Shown one piece after another: positions 16,489-25,467 of a stretch of 64,000 nt of DNA (the stretch's first letter is position 1; every line of letters begins with the position of its first letter). The notes under the pieces are model-generated. The model saw only the letters and a program-made list of their open reading frames with translations, was not told the DNA's origin and made no database searches. The stretch spans positions 1-64,000 of the forward strand of contig NZ_CAKOET010000004.1 of NCBI RefSeq assembly GCF_933208495.1, in the 5' to 3' direction. Both the position numbers and the translations under genes were made by a program. The stretch is from Convivina praedatoris (GTDB taxonomy: Bacteria > Bacillota > Bacilli > Lactobacillales > Lactobacillaceae).

Positions 16489-18933
16489 TCAGGCATGATT
16501 CCAAGCTTTATTAGCATCAAACCAAACAATCCCAACTCCTTCAGGATAGTCGATACCGATGGCATTGCTAGCAGTATCATACTTACTAATATTACCACGT
16601 TGGTATTGAGCCTTAAATTTAACCTGATCACCCACCTTGAAACTATTGGAACCATTGGTATTTTCCAAAAGCACGGTTGGAATACCATTATCAGTCCAAT
16701 CAAATGGATCGGCAGTCAATTCACTGATCCGAACCTGTTGCAGTCCATTAACATTTTGGACTTCATTGACAGTCATCGTTCCTTCCAAAATGTAGTGATT
16801 TCCTTCATCTTGAAATTTCTCAATGCTTGTTGTTACGGCCTTATGCAAGTTCCCACCAGTTGTAGAAATGCCACTACCGTTAAATAGGGATGGATTATAA
16901 AGAATTGAACCGTCAAATTGACCAGTTACACCGGCAAAAGTAGCTGAACTTGTCCATTGCCACATACCGTTTTCACCATGACGCAAATCAGATGAACTTG
17001 GATAATATGGGTATTGTGCCATCCAAACTCGGTCATTACCAACAAAGCTTAGGTTAATACCCGTTTCCTTTTGGTAAGTTGGATTTAGATAAATCGAAGT
17101 ATTGTAATAACCACGATCCTTTAATGTCTGATTAAAGTTAGCAGCATCAGCTGTCACTGTTGATGATTTAGTATCATTTTCTTCCAAATCATTAATCATC
17201 AATGTATCTTTGTTCAAACCATATTTAACCGCTGCATCAGCAAAATAATTTGCTTCGTTTTGAGCCATTTGACCATTATTGTAATGTGAATAGTGGTAAG
17301 CACCGACTGCTAAGCCAGCAGCTTGGGCATTATGAATTTGCTCTTGCGCATATGGATTTTGGTAATTGGTACTTTCCGTTAGCTTAACAATGACAGCCTT
17401 GACCCCTTGCTCTTTCATTCGAGTAAAGTCTTGAACACTCAGATGTCCGTTATGAGAGGAAATATCAACAACATCAATGGCTGGCGTTGAACGATGATTT
17501 TTAATATCAGCTAATGAAGCTGAGACGGAACTACGATAATCATTAACTGCTGTTTGAGATTCTTGTTCGTGCTTTTGTTGATCAGCAACGCTCAGACTAG
17601 TACTTTCAGAACTTTTTTGTGAAGCCCACTTAACATCAGCTTGGCTTTGACTGATTGAATCTAACTGTGATTGTTGCTGGCTAGCACTTTGACTAACACT
17701 CAATGAAGCTTGTTGACTAGCAGCAGTACTTTGATTCATCGAATCAACCTGATTTTGTTTCTCAGACGTCTGTTGGCTAGCAGCAGTACTTTGGTTCATT
17801 GAATCAGCTTGAGTTTGCTTTTCAGAAGCTTGTTGGCTAGCAGCAGTACTTTGGTTCATTGAATCAACTTGAGTTTGCTTTTCAGAAGCTTGTTGGCTAG
17901 CAGCAGTGCTTTGGTTCATTGAATCAGCTTGAGTTTGCTTTTCAGAAGCTTGTTGGCTAGCAGCAGTGCTTTGGTTCATTGAATCAGCTTGAGTTTGCTT
18001 TTCAGAAGCTTGTTGGCTAGCAGCAGTACTTTGGTTCATTGAATCAGCTTGAGTTTGCTTTTCAGAAGCTTGTTGGCTCATCACTGTACTAGTACTCTGA
18101 GAAATGGTTGCTTGACTATTAGAATCAACAATACCAGTACTTTGTGTTTTTGAATCAATCATAGTGGAAGAATCTAAAACAACTTGTGATTGTTGAGTGG
18201 ATGTCTTTGTACTTTCTGTTGAATGGTCCGGTTGAACTGGTGCTAAGGATTGACTAACAGGCTCTTGAGGCTGAGTTGAAGTTTGATTGCTCCTGGTACT
18301 TTCACTCTGTGCATTAGTCGATGTTTGAACACTATTGGTATTCGTCGCGGTTGATTGAGACTCTAACTGAGACTGAGTAGTTTGGCTACTTGACTCTGTT
18401 TGCTGGCTAACGGTGTCGGTCATTGGTATCACCGTATTCCCCATCACATGGTCAGTAGTATCAGCAACGGTCTGTGGCAATGCCACTGCCACAGTAGTTC
18501 CGGGCTTAGTAGTATTTGCCACTGTCACACTAGTTTGTGTCAACTTAGCTTGGAAAACTGCCTGTTGTCCTAAGGTATAACCAGCAAAAATCAAATCTGG
18601 ATTGGTCAAATGATAACGAGTAACTAGAACATTAGTATCGACCCCGTAGGCTAAGGCAATAGCATTGAGTGTGTCGCCCCACTGAACTACATAATGATCC
18701 ATGTCATGGCGCATCCCCTGAGCATCAATACTAGTTTGAATTTGTTCAGTAGAATTAGCGTGCCAAACTTGGTTCGTAACCATAGCTTCCCCATGATCAC
18801 TTTTAGTGGTTGCCTGGGCCACATTGGCCCCTAAGGGAGCAACAGCAGCCAACACAGAGAAAGTTGCTCCGATATTAACTAGATATTTCCCAGCCTTAGC
18901 TAAGTGCCACTTTGTATTTTTTGAATGTTTCAT
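16489..18933 (-). CDS. Secreted LysM - GH25 muramidase with Ser/Gln repeats
   Basis: 814 residues. A signal peptide (WHLAKAGKYLVNIG, cleavage near VAQA, residue 41), a LysM at about 80-124 (YVVQWGDTLNAIA, AGYTLGQQ), a long Ser/Thr/Gln linker with six 20-residue repeats, then a GH25 domain at about 480-685. GH25 features are IDVVDISSHNG at its start, TESTNYQNPYAQ, and INDLEEND (acidic catalytic pair, near residue 579). The C-terminal ~130 residues are a beta-rich module with a DWTDNGIP segment, probably a wall-binding or SH3-like domain. It should cleave the MurNAc-GlcNAc bond and act as an autolysin. AAGGAG lies 11 nt upstream. It shares its N-terminal module with the gene at the left edge. 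Confidence 0.9.
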   Translation of the reverse strand: MKHSKNTKWHLAKAGKYLVNIGATFSVLAAVAPLGANVAQATTKSDHGEAMVTNQVWHANSTEQIQTSIDAQGMRHDMDHYVVQWGDTLNAIALAYGVDTNVLVTRYHLTNPDLIFAGYTLGQQAVFQAKLTQTSVTVANTTKPGTTVAVALPQTVADTTDHVMGNTVIPMTDTVSQQTESSSQTTQSQLESQSTATNTNSVQTSTNAQSESTRSNQTSTQPQEPVSQSLAPVQPDHSTESTKTSTQQSQVVLDSSTMIDSKTQSTGIVDSNSQATISQSTSTVMSQQASEKQTQADSMNQSTAASQQASEKQTQADSMNQSTAASQQASEKQTQADSMNQSTAASQQASEKQTQVDSMNQSTAASQQASEKQTQADSMNQSTAASQQTSEKQNQVDSMNQSTAASQQASLSVSQSASQQQSQLDSISQSQADVKWASQKSSESTSLSVADQQKHEQESQTAVNDYRSSVSASLADIKNHRSTPAIDVVDISSHNGHLSVQDFTRMKEQGVKAVIVKLTESTNYQNPYAQEQIHNAQAAGLAVGAYHYSHYNNGQMAQNEANYFADAAVKYGLNKDTLMINDLEENDTKSSTVTADAANFNQTLKDRGYYNTSIYLNPTYQKETGINLSFVGNDRVWMAQYPYYPSSSDLRHGENGMWQWTSSATFAGVTGQFDGSILYNPSLFNGSGISTTGGNLHKAVTTSIEKFQDEGNHYILEGTMTVNEVQNVNGLQQVRISELTADPFDWTDNGIPTVLLENTNGSNSFKVGDQVKFKAQYQRGNISKYDTASNAIGIDYPEGVGIVWFDANKAWNHA
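17719..18078 (-). repeat. Six 60-bp tandem repeats
   Basis: Six units of 60 bp encoding SQQASEKQTQADSMNQSTAA. Several copies are identical at DNA level, which points to recent duplication. Confidence 0.95.
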
Positions 18934-19047
18934 ATGTAATTTTTCTCCTTACTCCAACACACATTTTAAAATCAATTATAGCAGACTTAGAACAAAGTAA
19001 AATTTAATTCTAATAAATCTATTATAAACCAACTAAAATGGTAATTA

Positions 19048-19692
19048 TTATACAATTTCGTCTTTAAATTCTTGCAAAAATTTTTGCATGTAATCGGTCC
19101 GGCGGATGGCTTCATGGCGACCAGCCTGCGTGTTCATCAAATCTTTTAATTTTAAAAGTTTTTCGTAAAAATGATTAATGCTGGTGCTAGGATGATTACG
19201 ATAAGCACTTTTATCCTGAATTTCAATCGGCTGAATTTCAGGGTCATAAATTACTTGCTTATGCGCTCCACCATAAGCAAAAGCGCGCGCAATCCCAATT
19301 GCCCCGATGGCATCTAATCGATCCGCATCTTGCACACATTGCCCAACTAAAGAAAGGGGCTGTTTTTGTCCCAAATTAGCTGAAAATGACATATGCTCAA
19401 TAATGTATAAAATTTCAGCCTGGTTTACCTCGCTAATTCCCTCCTGCCCCAGTAAACTTTTCACTTCTACAATAGCCTGATTTGGATCACCGACTAACTT
19501 ATCATCGATAGTATCATGCAAATAAGCCGCCAAGATTAGCATTTCCTGATTATCTATCTCATCTTGAATTTGTTCCTGTTGATATAGCCCAACTGCCAAA
19601 TTGACCACTCGCTGAGCATGCCAATAATCATGCCCCGTAACATCTCCATCCATTTTTTGATGAACAAACTCTTGAATATGACTTAATTGCAT
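19048..19692 (-). CDS. HD-domain phosphohydrolase
   Basis: 214 residues. HD motifs are visible: H in GHDYWHAQRV, then AAYLHDTIDD (the HD pair), and QDADRLDAIGA (distal Asp). This arrangement matches the YedJ/YpgQ group of metal-dependent phosphohydrolases, some of which act on nucleoside di- or triphosphates. The start overlaps the end of the CHY zinc-finger gene by 10 bp, so the two are co-transcribed and probably translationally coupled. Confidence 0.85.
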   Translation of the reverse strand: MQLSHIQEFVHQKMDGDVTGHDYWHAQRVVNLAVGLYQQEQIQDEIDNQEMLILAAYLHDTIDDKLVGDPNQAIVEVKSLLGQEGISEVNQAEILYIIEHMSFSANLGQKQPLSLVGQCVQDADRLDAIGAIGIARAFAYGGAHKQVIYDPEIQPIEIQDKSAYRNHPSTSINHFYEKLLKLKDLMNTQAGRHEAIRRTDYMQKFLQEFKDEIV

Positions 19693-20000
19693 GATGACTC
19701 CTTAAAATAAATATTGCGATGCACACTACATTTGGGATTAAAGGCGGCCTGACAAGACGGACAGGCCCCAGCGACATACTGATTATAATTCATTAATCGC
19801 TGACAAACACCACATAACACTGGTAAATCGTTGGGATCACAGGCAACAAATAAATGCTCTACCAAGGCATCATGGCATTGATAACAGGCATAGTATTGTT
19901 GACACTGCCTACATTTTAAAGCCGCAATATCATTGGGCTGATGATAATGACGACAGCGCCCCTGTTGATCTATATCTAAACCATAAATTGTTTTATCCAT
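19683..20000 (-). CDS. CHY zinc-finger protein
   Basis: 105 residues with many Cys/His pairs: GRCRHYHQPND, ALKCRQCQQYYACYQCHD, LCGVCQRLM and CPSCQAAFNPKC. The pattern fits the CHY-type zinc finger found in small bacterial proteins (and fused in eukaryotic E3 ligases). Several Zn2+ ions would be bound. The role in bacteria is unknown. It is the first gene of a two-gene unit with the HD hydrolase. Confidence 0.82.
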   Translation of the reverse strand: MDKTIYGLDIDQQGRCRHYHQPNDIAALKCRQCQQYYACYQCHDALVEHLFVACDPNDLPVLCGVCQRLMNYNQYVAGACPSCQAAFNPKCSVHRNIYFKESSCN

Positions 20001-20140
20001 TCTTATGCCTCAATTACATGCCAAAAATCGTACAGTAACTAACTGGCATCGAACTGAATTAAATTTTCAAGCCCGATAGCTTATGATACGTATTGAAAAA
20101 ATTTTATTCACATGTTAACTTTACCAAACTGATTCTAGTA

Positions 20141-20171
20141 AAAAAAGCCAGGAAAATTTCCTGGCTTTTTT
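20141..20171 (-). terminator. Terminator of the five-gene biosynthetic operon
   Basis: AAAAAAGCCAGGAAA/TTTCCTGGCTTTTTT type stem, immediately after the ATP-grasp stop codon. Confidence 0.9.
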
Positions 20172-20172
20172 A

Positions 20173-21210
20173 CTATTCACCATCCCATTCAATATCATAG
20201 ACCGTCGCTTGTCGTAAATTAATACCTTCTTGGTGAGCATAACGCCACCAATCATACATCTGAACAAACTGTAAATAATAAGGATGGGCAATCGCCATAC
20301 CATTAAAGATATCTTTAGAATGCCTAAAAGCATGACTCGTTAAAATTGGATGACGCCAAAACAGCGGTAGTAAGGCCAAGCTAGCACGACGATCAGATTT
20401 CAAAGAAACCCTTTCTCCACGCCAAAAATTGGCATTTAAAAGCACCAAACCACTCGTTCCACGGGGATTAATATCAATGAAATATAGCCTTTGATCCGCA
20501 TCACTTTCAATAAGATCAGCACCAATCAACCCCGTATAATTAGTGGATCGCATTAGTTTAGCAAATTCAGCTAAAATGTCTGGCCTTTGCTGATCAGCAA
20601 AATAAACACTCGATGATCCCCGAAAATTAAAGGCCTTGTCATAGACAATCCCCGCCTGGATTTGACCATCTTGGGCGATCACAGTTATACACCATTCCTT
20701 ACCCGTAATTTTTTCTTGGTAAAAATATGGTTGTCCTTGATCCACCTCACCAACACCAGTAAATCGTGAGTAATCATTTTTAATAATTCGATCTGGTCCA
20801 GGTTCATTAAAACTTCTAGGAACTGATAAACCTGCTCCTTGTAATAATTTGCCATAGTTACGTTTATGGTGTAATTGACTAATAACCGAAAAATCACCGG
20901 CAAATAATGGCACAATTAAATCTTGGCGTTGTCGACTAAGCCAAAAAGTTTCTTCATTACTAGGTAAAATCCAATCAATATCATGTTTTTTAACAATCGC
21001 ATTAATATCAGCAATATATTGATTAGGCTGAAAGCGACAAGGGGCTGTGGTTTCAAAACCTTCTAATTTTTGAAAATGACGACCTAAGGCAAAATCAACA
21101 CTGTCAGTAGCCCAAACCTTGAAATTAGCTTCGACCAATTGGCTCATCAAGGCTACCGCAATTGGAGCCCGCGCACCCGTTACTAATACCCGTGATCCTT
21201 GGATCCGCAT
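20173..21210 (-). CDS. ATP-grasp domain ligase
   Basis: 345 residues. An N-terminal Rossmann-like lobe (RVLVTGARAPIAVALMSQL) resembles carbamoyl-phosphate-synthase/PylC-type ATP-grasp enzymes. The ATP-grasp core follows, with YFYQEKITGKEW (ATP-binding) and YFIDINPRGTSGL (Mg-binding Asp/Asn). Such enzymes join a carboxylate to an amine or thiol through an acyl phosphate. Its ATG overlaps the stop of the upstream ligase gene by 1 bp, so it is the last of five coupled genes. The partner amine and acid are unknown; the acyl product of the upstream KAS III pathway is a plausible substrate. Confidence 0.8.
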   Translation of the reverse strand: MRIQGSRVLVTGARAPIAVALMSQLVEANFKVWATDSVDFALGRHFQKLEGFETTAPCRFQPNQYIADINAIVKKHDIDWILPSNEETFWLSRQRQDLIVPLFAGDFSVISQLHHKRNYGKLLQGAGLSVPRSFNEPGPDRIIKNDYSRFTGVGEVDQGQPYFYQEKITGKEWCITVIAQDGQIQAGIVYDKAFNFRGSSSVYFADQQRPDILAEFAKLMRSTNYTGLIGADLIESDADQRLYFIDINPRGTSGLVLLNANFWRGERVSLKSDRRASLALLPLFWRHPILTSHAFRHSKDIFNGMAIAHPYYLQFVQMYDWWRYAHQEGINLRQATVYDIEWDGE

Positions 21211-22511
21211 TACACCTTCCCTTTCTGTTTTTCGCGAATAATTTTACGCCGCTTACCATTTTTAAAATCATAATGATACGCCACAAAATTCACTGCGGGC
21301 ACTTCTAAATGATGCGTTTGCAAGAATTTAATTAAATTATCCATAACCGCTTGTTGGTAGGTTTCTTCTTCTAATGCAATTGTTAAATGGTGTGGATCTT
21401 GCTGAATAATTTGATAGTTTTGAATATTGGCATTAGCTTCCAAAACAACCTTCCGCAAGAAATCTGGAAAGACTTTTTGGAATCCTTGCTTATTCTCTTG
21501 AGCAAAAATCAGCAGATCATCTTCACGCCCAATAATTCGTTCTAGCGCTAAGTAAGGCGAGCCACAAGGACAGGGCGTCACTTTTTCTTGTAAAATATCA
21601 TTTAAACGATATCGAATTAAAGGTTGTGAATGTCGATAAAAATCAGTAATGATTGGGACGAACAGATGCTGTTCTTCATCAATGACATCTTTTTCCACTA
21701 ATAAATTGTCTTCATTAAGATGCAAAGTCCCATAAGGACAGGTTGCGCCTAAGAATCCCTCAGTTGCTTGGTAAACTTGATGAATAATTTGACCAGTTTG
21801 CCTTTCCAACCAGCTTTTATCTTCTGGTTCCAAAGTTTCCGCAATTGAAATAATTTTCTTAAAACCAAAATCAAGATTGTGTTCTTGGTAATAACCAACA
21901 ATCTCTAGCAACATGGTTGGTGGCGCGATTAAAATTGTGGCATCAAAAGGTACCAAATCAACCAAGTTTTTTTGAGGATCACGCATTAAATCAAAAAATT
22001 TAAATTTTAAAAATCGCGACCCAGTTGATTCATAGAGATTATTATTAGCCCGCATAAAAAAGGCTACCCGTTCTTGATGCTTTGGTATTTTAGGTAATAA
22101 TTTACCGATAATAGCCCCAGCCCATAGTCCGCGTTCCCGTCGACTGGTAATAAAAACGCCTTGATTCCCTGAGGTTCCGGTAGACAAACCAACACTAATA
22201 CCGGGTCTAATTTCAGCATCAAACTGCCGCGTTTCTTCTTGATGGCGGGCAAAATTACGAGTTTGGTCAAAATCCAATCCCAGCGTGTTCACTTGATTAA
22301 AGCTCCCCATCCAATGTGCTTTATCACTAATTGGAATTTGCGACCAGGAACCATTTTTATAATCAGAATAATAATGACCAGCAGGTAACCACCTTAATAA
22401 ACGTTGCAAACGACGCTGTTGGACCTTTTCTAGTTGAGCACGAGAACGCAAATGTTTCATATCCCAGCGCGTTTTAGTATAAGAACCCAAAAAATCAAAA
22501 ACTAAAACCAT
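21210..22511 (-). CDS. Adenylate-forming ligase, F390-synthetase/PaaK-like
   Basis: 433 residues. The AMP/ATP-binding motif GLSTGTSGNQG is at about 108-118. QATEGFLGATCPYG and PCPCGSPYLALERIIGREDD follow; the Cys cluster is typical of coenzyme F390 synthetase/phenylacetate-CoA ligase relatives. The family activates a carboxylic acid as the acyl-AMP and passes it to a thiol or amine. Lactic acid bacteria lack F420, so F390 synthesis is not its role. AGGGAAAG precedes the ATG. It overlaps the MBL gene by 10 bp and the ATP-grasp gene by 1 bp. Confidence 0.82.
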   Translation of the reverse strand: MVLVFDFLGSYTKTRWDMKHLRSRAQLEKVQQRRLQRLLRWLPAGHYYSDYKNGSWSQIPISDKAHWMGSFNQVNTLGLDFDQTRNFARHQEETRQFDAEIRPGISVGLSTGTSGNQGVFITSRRERGLWAGAIIGKLLPKIPKHQERVAFFMRANNNLYESTGSRFLKFKFFDLMRDPQKNLVDLVPFDATILIAPPTMLLEIVGYYQEHNLDFGFKKIISIAETLEPEDKSWLERQTGQIIHQVYQATEGFLGATCPYGTLHLNEDNLLVEKDVIDEEQHLFVPIITDFYRHSQPLIRYRLNDILQEKVTPCPCGSPYLALERIIGREDDLLIFAQENKQGFQKVFPDFLRKVVLEANANIQNYQIIQQDPHHLTIALEEETYQQAVMDNLIKFLQTHHLEVPAVNFVAYHYDFKNGKRRKIIREKQKGKV

Positions 22512-23299
22512 TGACTTTCCCTACTTTCATGCGCTAACAAAATTTTAACCCCTTGCTGGTAATAATCATGTACCTTTTGAATACTTTTTTGGTAGAGCGG
22601 CCATGAATACATCATCATATGGGCTAATTTAGCTGGTCCATTATCTGGATCCTGGACCTCAGCTTGACTCCAAGCAGCATCAGCGGCTAGTAAAATATCC
22701 TGATTGGATTGTTGATCTTGGAATTTCAAGCCAAACATAGCCCGACTATGTCCAGATAACTCGACTAATTCCAAACTATCAGCTCCAAATAAACCAACTG
22801 GCGCAGCTACCTGCACACTTTTCCCTTTTTGAGCAACCGGTTCCAACAGATACTTCAAATACCCATGACGAACTTGGGTAGTCCCCTTAAGGTTTTGAGC
22901 GTAATCCAATTCAGCCGGTTCAATTAAAATTTGACTCTGCGGAAAAGCTCGCAAATCGCCGATATGATCGGCATGCAAATGTGACAAAATAATAATTTTA
23001 ATATCAGTCGGCTCAATACCATGTTTTTTTAGTTGGGCAATCACACTCTGATTTTCTCGCATTTTCACTGGCGTTACCCAGCGATAAAATCGGGCTGGGA
23101 AACCTTGAGTGGCCGTCAAAAACTCCTTGCTATAACCGGTATCTACCATGATATAACCCAAATCATCATGATGGAGTAAAAAAGTTAAAGCCGGGATTTT
23201 TTTAATTTTTAAACTTTTATGATGTCGGTTAATCACAAAACTAGGAGCAATCGTAAAACCGGTATCTAAAATAGCTACTAATTTAATTTTGCTGGGCAT
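22502..23299 (-). CDS. MBL-fold metallo-hydrolase
   Basis: 265 residues from the ATG at 23299, chosen because GGAG lies 7 nt upstream. The longer reading frame to 23443 only runs antiparallel-free through the previous gene. The metal-binding motif SHLHADH is at 106-112 (H107, H109, D111, H112), with later ligands in LSGHSRAMFG and LLAADAAW. The fold fits lactonase, thioesterase or glyoxalase II-type hydrolysis. Inside this operon it may hydrolyse a thioester or lactone intermediate. Overlaps its upstream neighbour by 17 bp. Confidence 0.82.
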   Translation of the reverse strand: MPSKIKLVAILDTGFTIAPSFVINRHHKSLKIKKIPALTFLLHHDDLGYIMVDTGYSKEFLTATQGFPARFYRWVTPVKMRENQSVIAQLKKHGIEPTDIKIIILSHLHADHIGDLRAFPQSQILIEPAELDYAQNLKGTTQVRHGYLKYLLEPVAQKGKSVQVAAPVGLFGADSLELVELSGHSRAMFGLKFQDQQSNQDILLAADAAWSQAEVQDPDNGPAKLAHMMMYSWPLYQKSIQKVHDYYQQGVKILLAHESRESQWF

Positions 23300-24287
23300 C
23301 AACAAACTCCTGAATTCCTTGATTTGTTGTCTTAATCGGCTGATAGTTAAGTAATTCTTGAGCCTTATTAATTGACAACGTTTGCGTATGGCCCAAAACA
23401 CTGGCCACATAACGCGTAATTTGTGGTGTCTTTCGGGTGCCAATCACTCGGTGAATAGCTTCATCAAGGGCTCCGGCGGTGAAAAGTAGACCAAAGGGGA
23501 TTGGCTTAATCTTTAAAGGCACATCTAATCGTTTAGTTAGGTAAACTAATATTTCATGCATATTACGTGGTTGCCCATCCGTAATATTATAAATTTGATT
23601 TAAAGCCGCGGGATTATTGGTTTCTAAGGCTAACCGAATGGATTCAACCACATTCGAAACATTGGTAACATCAATCCATTGCGACTTACCGTACTTAGGT
23701 AAAGGAATTCCTCCCTGGGCATTTCGATCCAAAAGGGGCTTTAAAATCGTCTCATCATTTGGTCCGAAAATAGCTCGGGGACGAATAATAATATAAGGGA
23801 TGGGATTTCCCATGACTAATTGATCGGCTTTAGCCTTAGTTTGAGCATAATAATTCGCAAACTTTTTAGGTAAAGGATAATCTTCAGTAATCATATGTGC
23901 GGTCTCGTAATGGAAATAAACCGAGGGCGATGAAATTTGGATAAAGCGTTTAACCTGAGCTAAATCGGCAACTTTCAAGATGTTAGCTGTACCAACCACA
24001 TTGGCTTGATAAAACCATTCTTTGGGTCCCCAATATTCTGAACGGGCCGCCCCATGTACAATGGCATCCGGCGCTATATCCACCAAAGTTTGAATTTGAG
24101 CTGACGATAATTGTGCTAAATCCATTGGCAAAAACCGAATGCCATACTGATCCACTAATTGTTGCCCTATCGTTTGGTTGCGACCAATCCCATAAATTTC
24201 ATATTTTTGCGCTAAATCAGCAACAAATTGACGTCCTAATAAACCAGTCACACCTGTTAGTAGAATTTTTTTCATTTTAGTACTCAA
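23283..24287 (-). CDS. NAD-dependent epimerase/dehydratase (extended SDR)
   Basis: 334 residues with GVTGLLGRQF (GxxGxxG), IQISSPSVYF (catalytic Ser), and Y147-x3-K151 (YYAQTK). This architecture is shared with 3-beta-HSD/OleD-type reductases as well as sugar epimerases. Start: TTG at 24287 has AAGGA 7 nt upstream; an ATG at 24275 (MKKILLTG) follows the KAS III stop directly and could be used by coupling. Next to a KAS III enzyme, reduction of a beta-keto acyl product is the most economical role, but this is inferred from context. Confidence 0.8.
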   Translation of the reverse strand: MSTKMKKILLTGVTGLLGRQFVADLAQKYEIYGIGRNQTIGQQLVDQYGIRFLPMDLAQLSSAQIQTLVDIAPDAIVHGAARSEYWGPKEWFYQANVVGTANILKVADLAQVKRFIQISSPSVYFHYETAHMITEDYPLPKKFANYYAQTKAKADQLVMGNPIPYIIIRPRAIFGPNDETILKPLLDRNAQGGIPLPKYGKSQWIDVTNVSNVVESIRLALETNNPAALNQIYNITDGQPRNMHEILVYLTKRLDVPLKIKPIPFGLLFTAGALDEAIHRVIGTRKTPQITRYVASVLGHTQTLSINKAQELLNYQPIKTTNQGIQEFVDAQQN

Positions 24288-25281
24288 AAATTAGTCCTTG
24301 CATGGTCAAACCAGCGGCAGTTCCAATTAACAAGACTTTATCGCCTCGTTTGATATCACCACGGTCAATGGCCATTGCCAAAGTTGTTGGAATTGAAGCT
24401 GAAACCATGTTTCCATGATCTTCAATGATTGAATAAAACTTATCATCAGGAATACCGAGGTGCTTTTTCATAATTTTCATGGCTAAACCACTTGCTTGAT
24501 GAGGAACAACCATGTCGATGTCCTTTAAGTCCAAGCCAGCTTCTTGAAGTAATTCATCCACAAAATCAGGTACCTTACGCATCGCTAAACGGAAAGTAGC
24601 CTGCCCATCCATATGGAACATAAAATCAGTCTTAGGTTGTTGTGCATAAACCTTAGGTGGAATAGCACTACCACCACCACGAATTTCAGTGTCGTGGGCC
24701 CCGCTACCATAAGTTGCCATTTTATTGGCTAATACGTGAACGGCCTGATTATCATCCACGCCCAAAATAGCAGCAGCTGAACCATCACCAAACAGTAAGG
24801 CATTCTTAGGTTCATCAAAATTTAATGACAGTGAAGGCAAGTCGGTACTGACGATGCCAACTCGTTGGTATTTACCCAAACTAATCATATTGGCCATCAA
24901 ATCAAAAGCTGTAACAAAGCTAATGCAAGTTGCGTTAATGTCAAAGGCCGGAATACCAGCTGCTTCCTCTCCATAAGCTGCTTGTAGTAACGGTGCTGTC
25001 GCCGGAATAGCTTGGCTAGGCACAGCTGAAGCACAGATAATAACATCTAAATCATTAATCTTAAGATCAGCACGTTGTAAGGCTTGATCCAAAGAGGCTT
25101 TGGCAAGGCGAATTCCTTCATCATTGACCCCTTCAACGGTTGTATGACGCCGTGAATGGATACCAGTAACTCGCTCCGCCCACTTAGGATCCACACCCAT
25201 CCGCTCGGCCAAATCCTTGGTGTAAACAATGTTATCTGGCTCTGCCAGTCCCATACTGATTAATGTGGCTGTTTGTGTCAT
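24277..25281 (-). CDS. KAS III (FabH/OleA-like) ketoacyl synthase
   Basis: 334 residues, full length for KAS III. The catalytic triad is visible: C119 (INATCISF), H261 (VPHQASG) and N291 (EDHGNMVSAS). The N-terminal LAERMGVDPKWAERVTGIHSRR is the usual start of the fold. It condenses an acyl-CoA with a second acyl thioester to make a beta-keto product. It is unlikely to be the housekeeping FabH, because no fab genes are near and it heads an operon with an epimerase, MBL hydrolase, adenylating ligase and ATP-grasp enzyme. GGAG lies 8 nt before the ATG. Confidence 0.85.
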   Translation of the reverse strand: MTQTATLISMGLAEPDNIVYTKDLAERMGVDPKWAERVTGIHSRRHTTVEGVNDEGIRLAKASLDQALQRADLKINDLDVIICASAVPSQAIPATAPLLQAAYGEEAAGIPAFDINATCISFVTAFDLMANMISLGKYQRVGIVSTDLPSLSLNFDEPKNALLFGDGSAAAILGVDDNQAVHVLANKMATYGSGAHDTEIRGGGSAIPPKVYAQQPKTDFMFHMDGQATFRLAMRKVPDFVDELLQEAGLDLKDIDMVVPHQASGLAMKIMKKHLGIPDDKFYSIIEDHGNMVSASIPTTLAMAIDRGDIKRGDKVLLIGTAAGLTMQGLIFEY

Positions 25282-25432
25282 TCTTTTTGCTCCTCTATGT
25301 CATTAGCTTTATTTATCATTATGTAGAAAACATATTGATATATTAAATCTATCTATGTTTCCCCTATAACGCAACTTTGCTATAAATATAACGAATTCTT
25401 GATACAAAAATAACGAAATATATACCATAAAA

Positions 25433-25464
25433 AAGGCCAGGACAATTGTCCTAGCCTTCTTTTA
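25433..25464 (-). terminator. Terminator of gshA
   Basis: AAGGCCAGGAC/GTCCTAGCCTT stem with one mismatch and an AATT loop, then TCTTTTATA. It separates gshA from the KAS III operon. Confidence 0.75.
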
Positions 25465-25467
25465 TAA

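Noticed and set aside
17719-18078. Regular 60-bp repeats considered as a CRISPR array
   Set aside because: Units are contiguous with no unique spacers, stay in frame, and encode a Ser/Gln-rich linker inside the GH25 protein.
23300-23443. Longer N-terminus for the MBL hydrolase
   Set aside because: The extra 48 residues lie wholly in the epimerase coding region, are basic and unlike the family, and the ATG at 23299 has a proper RBS.
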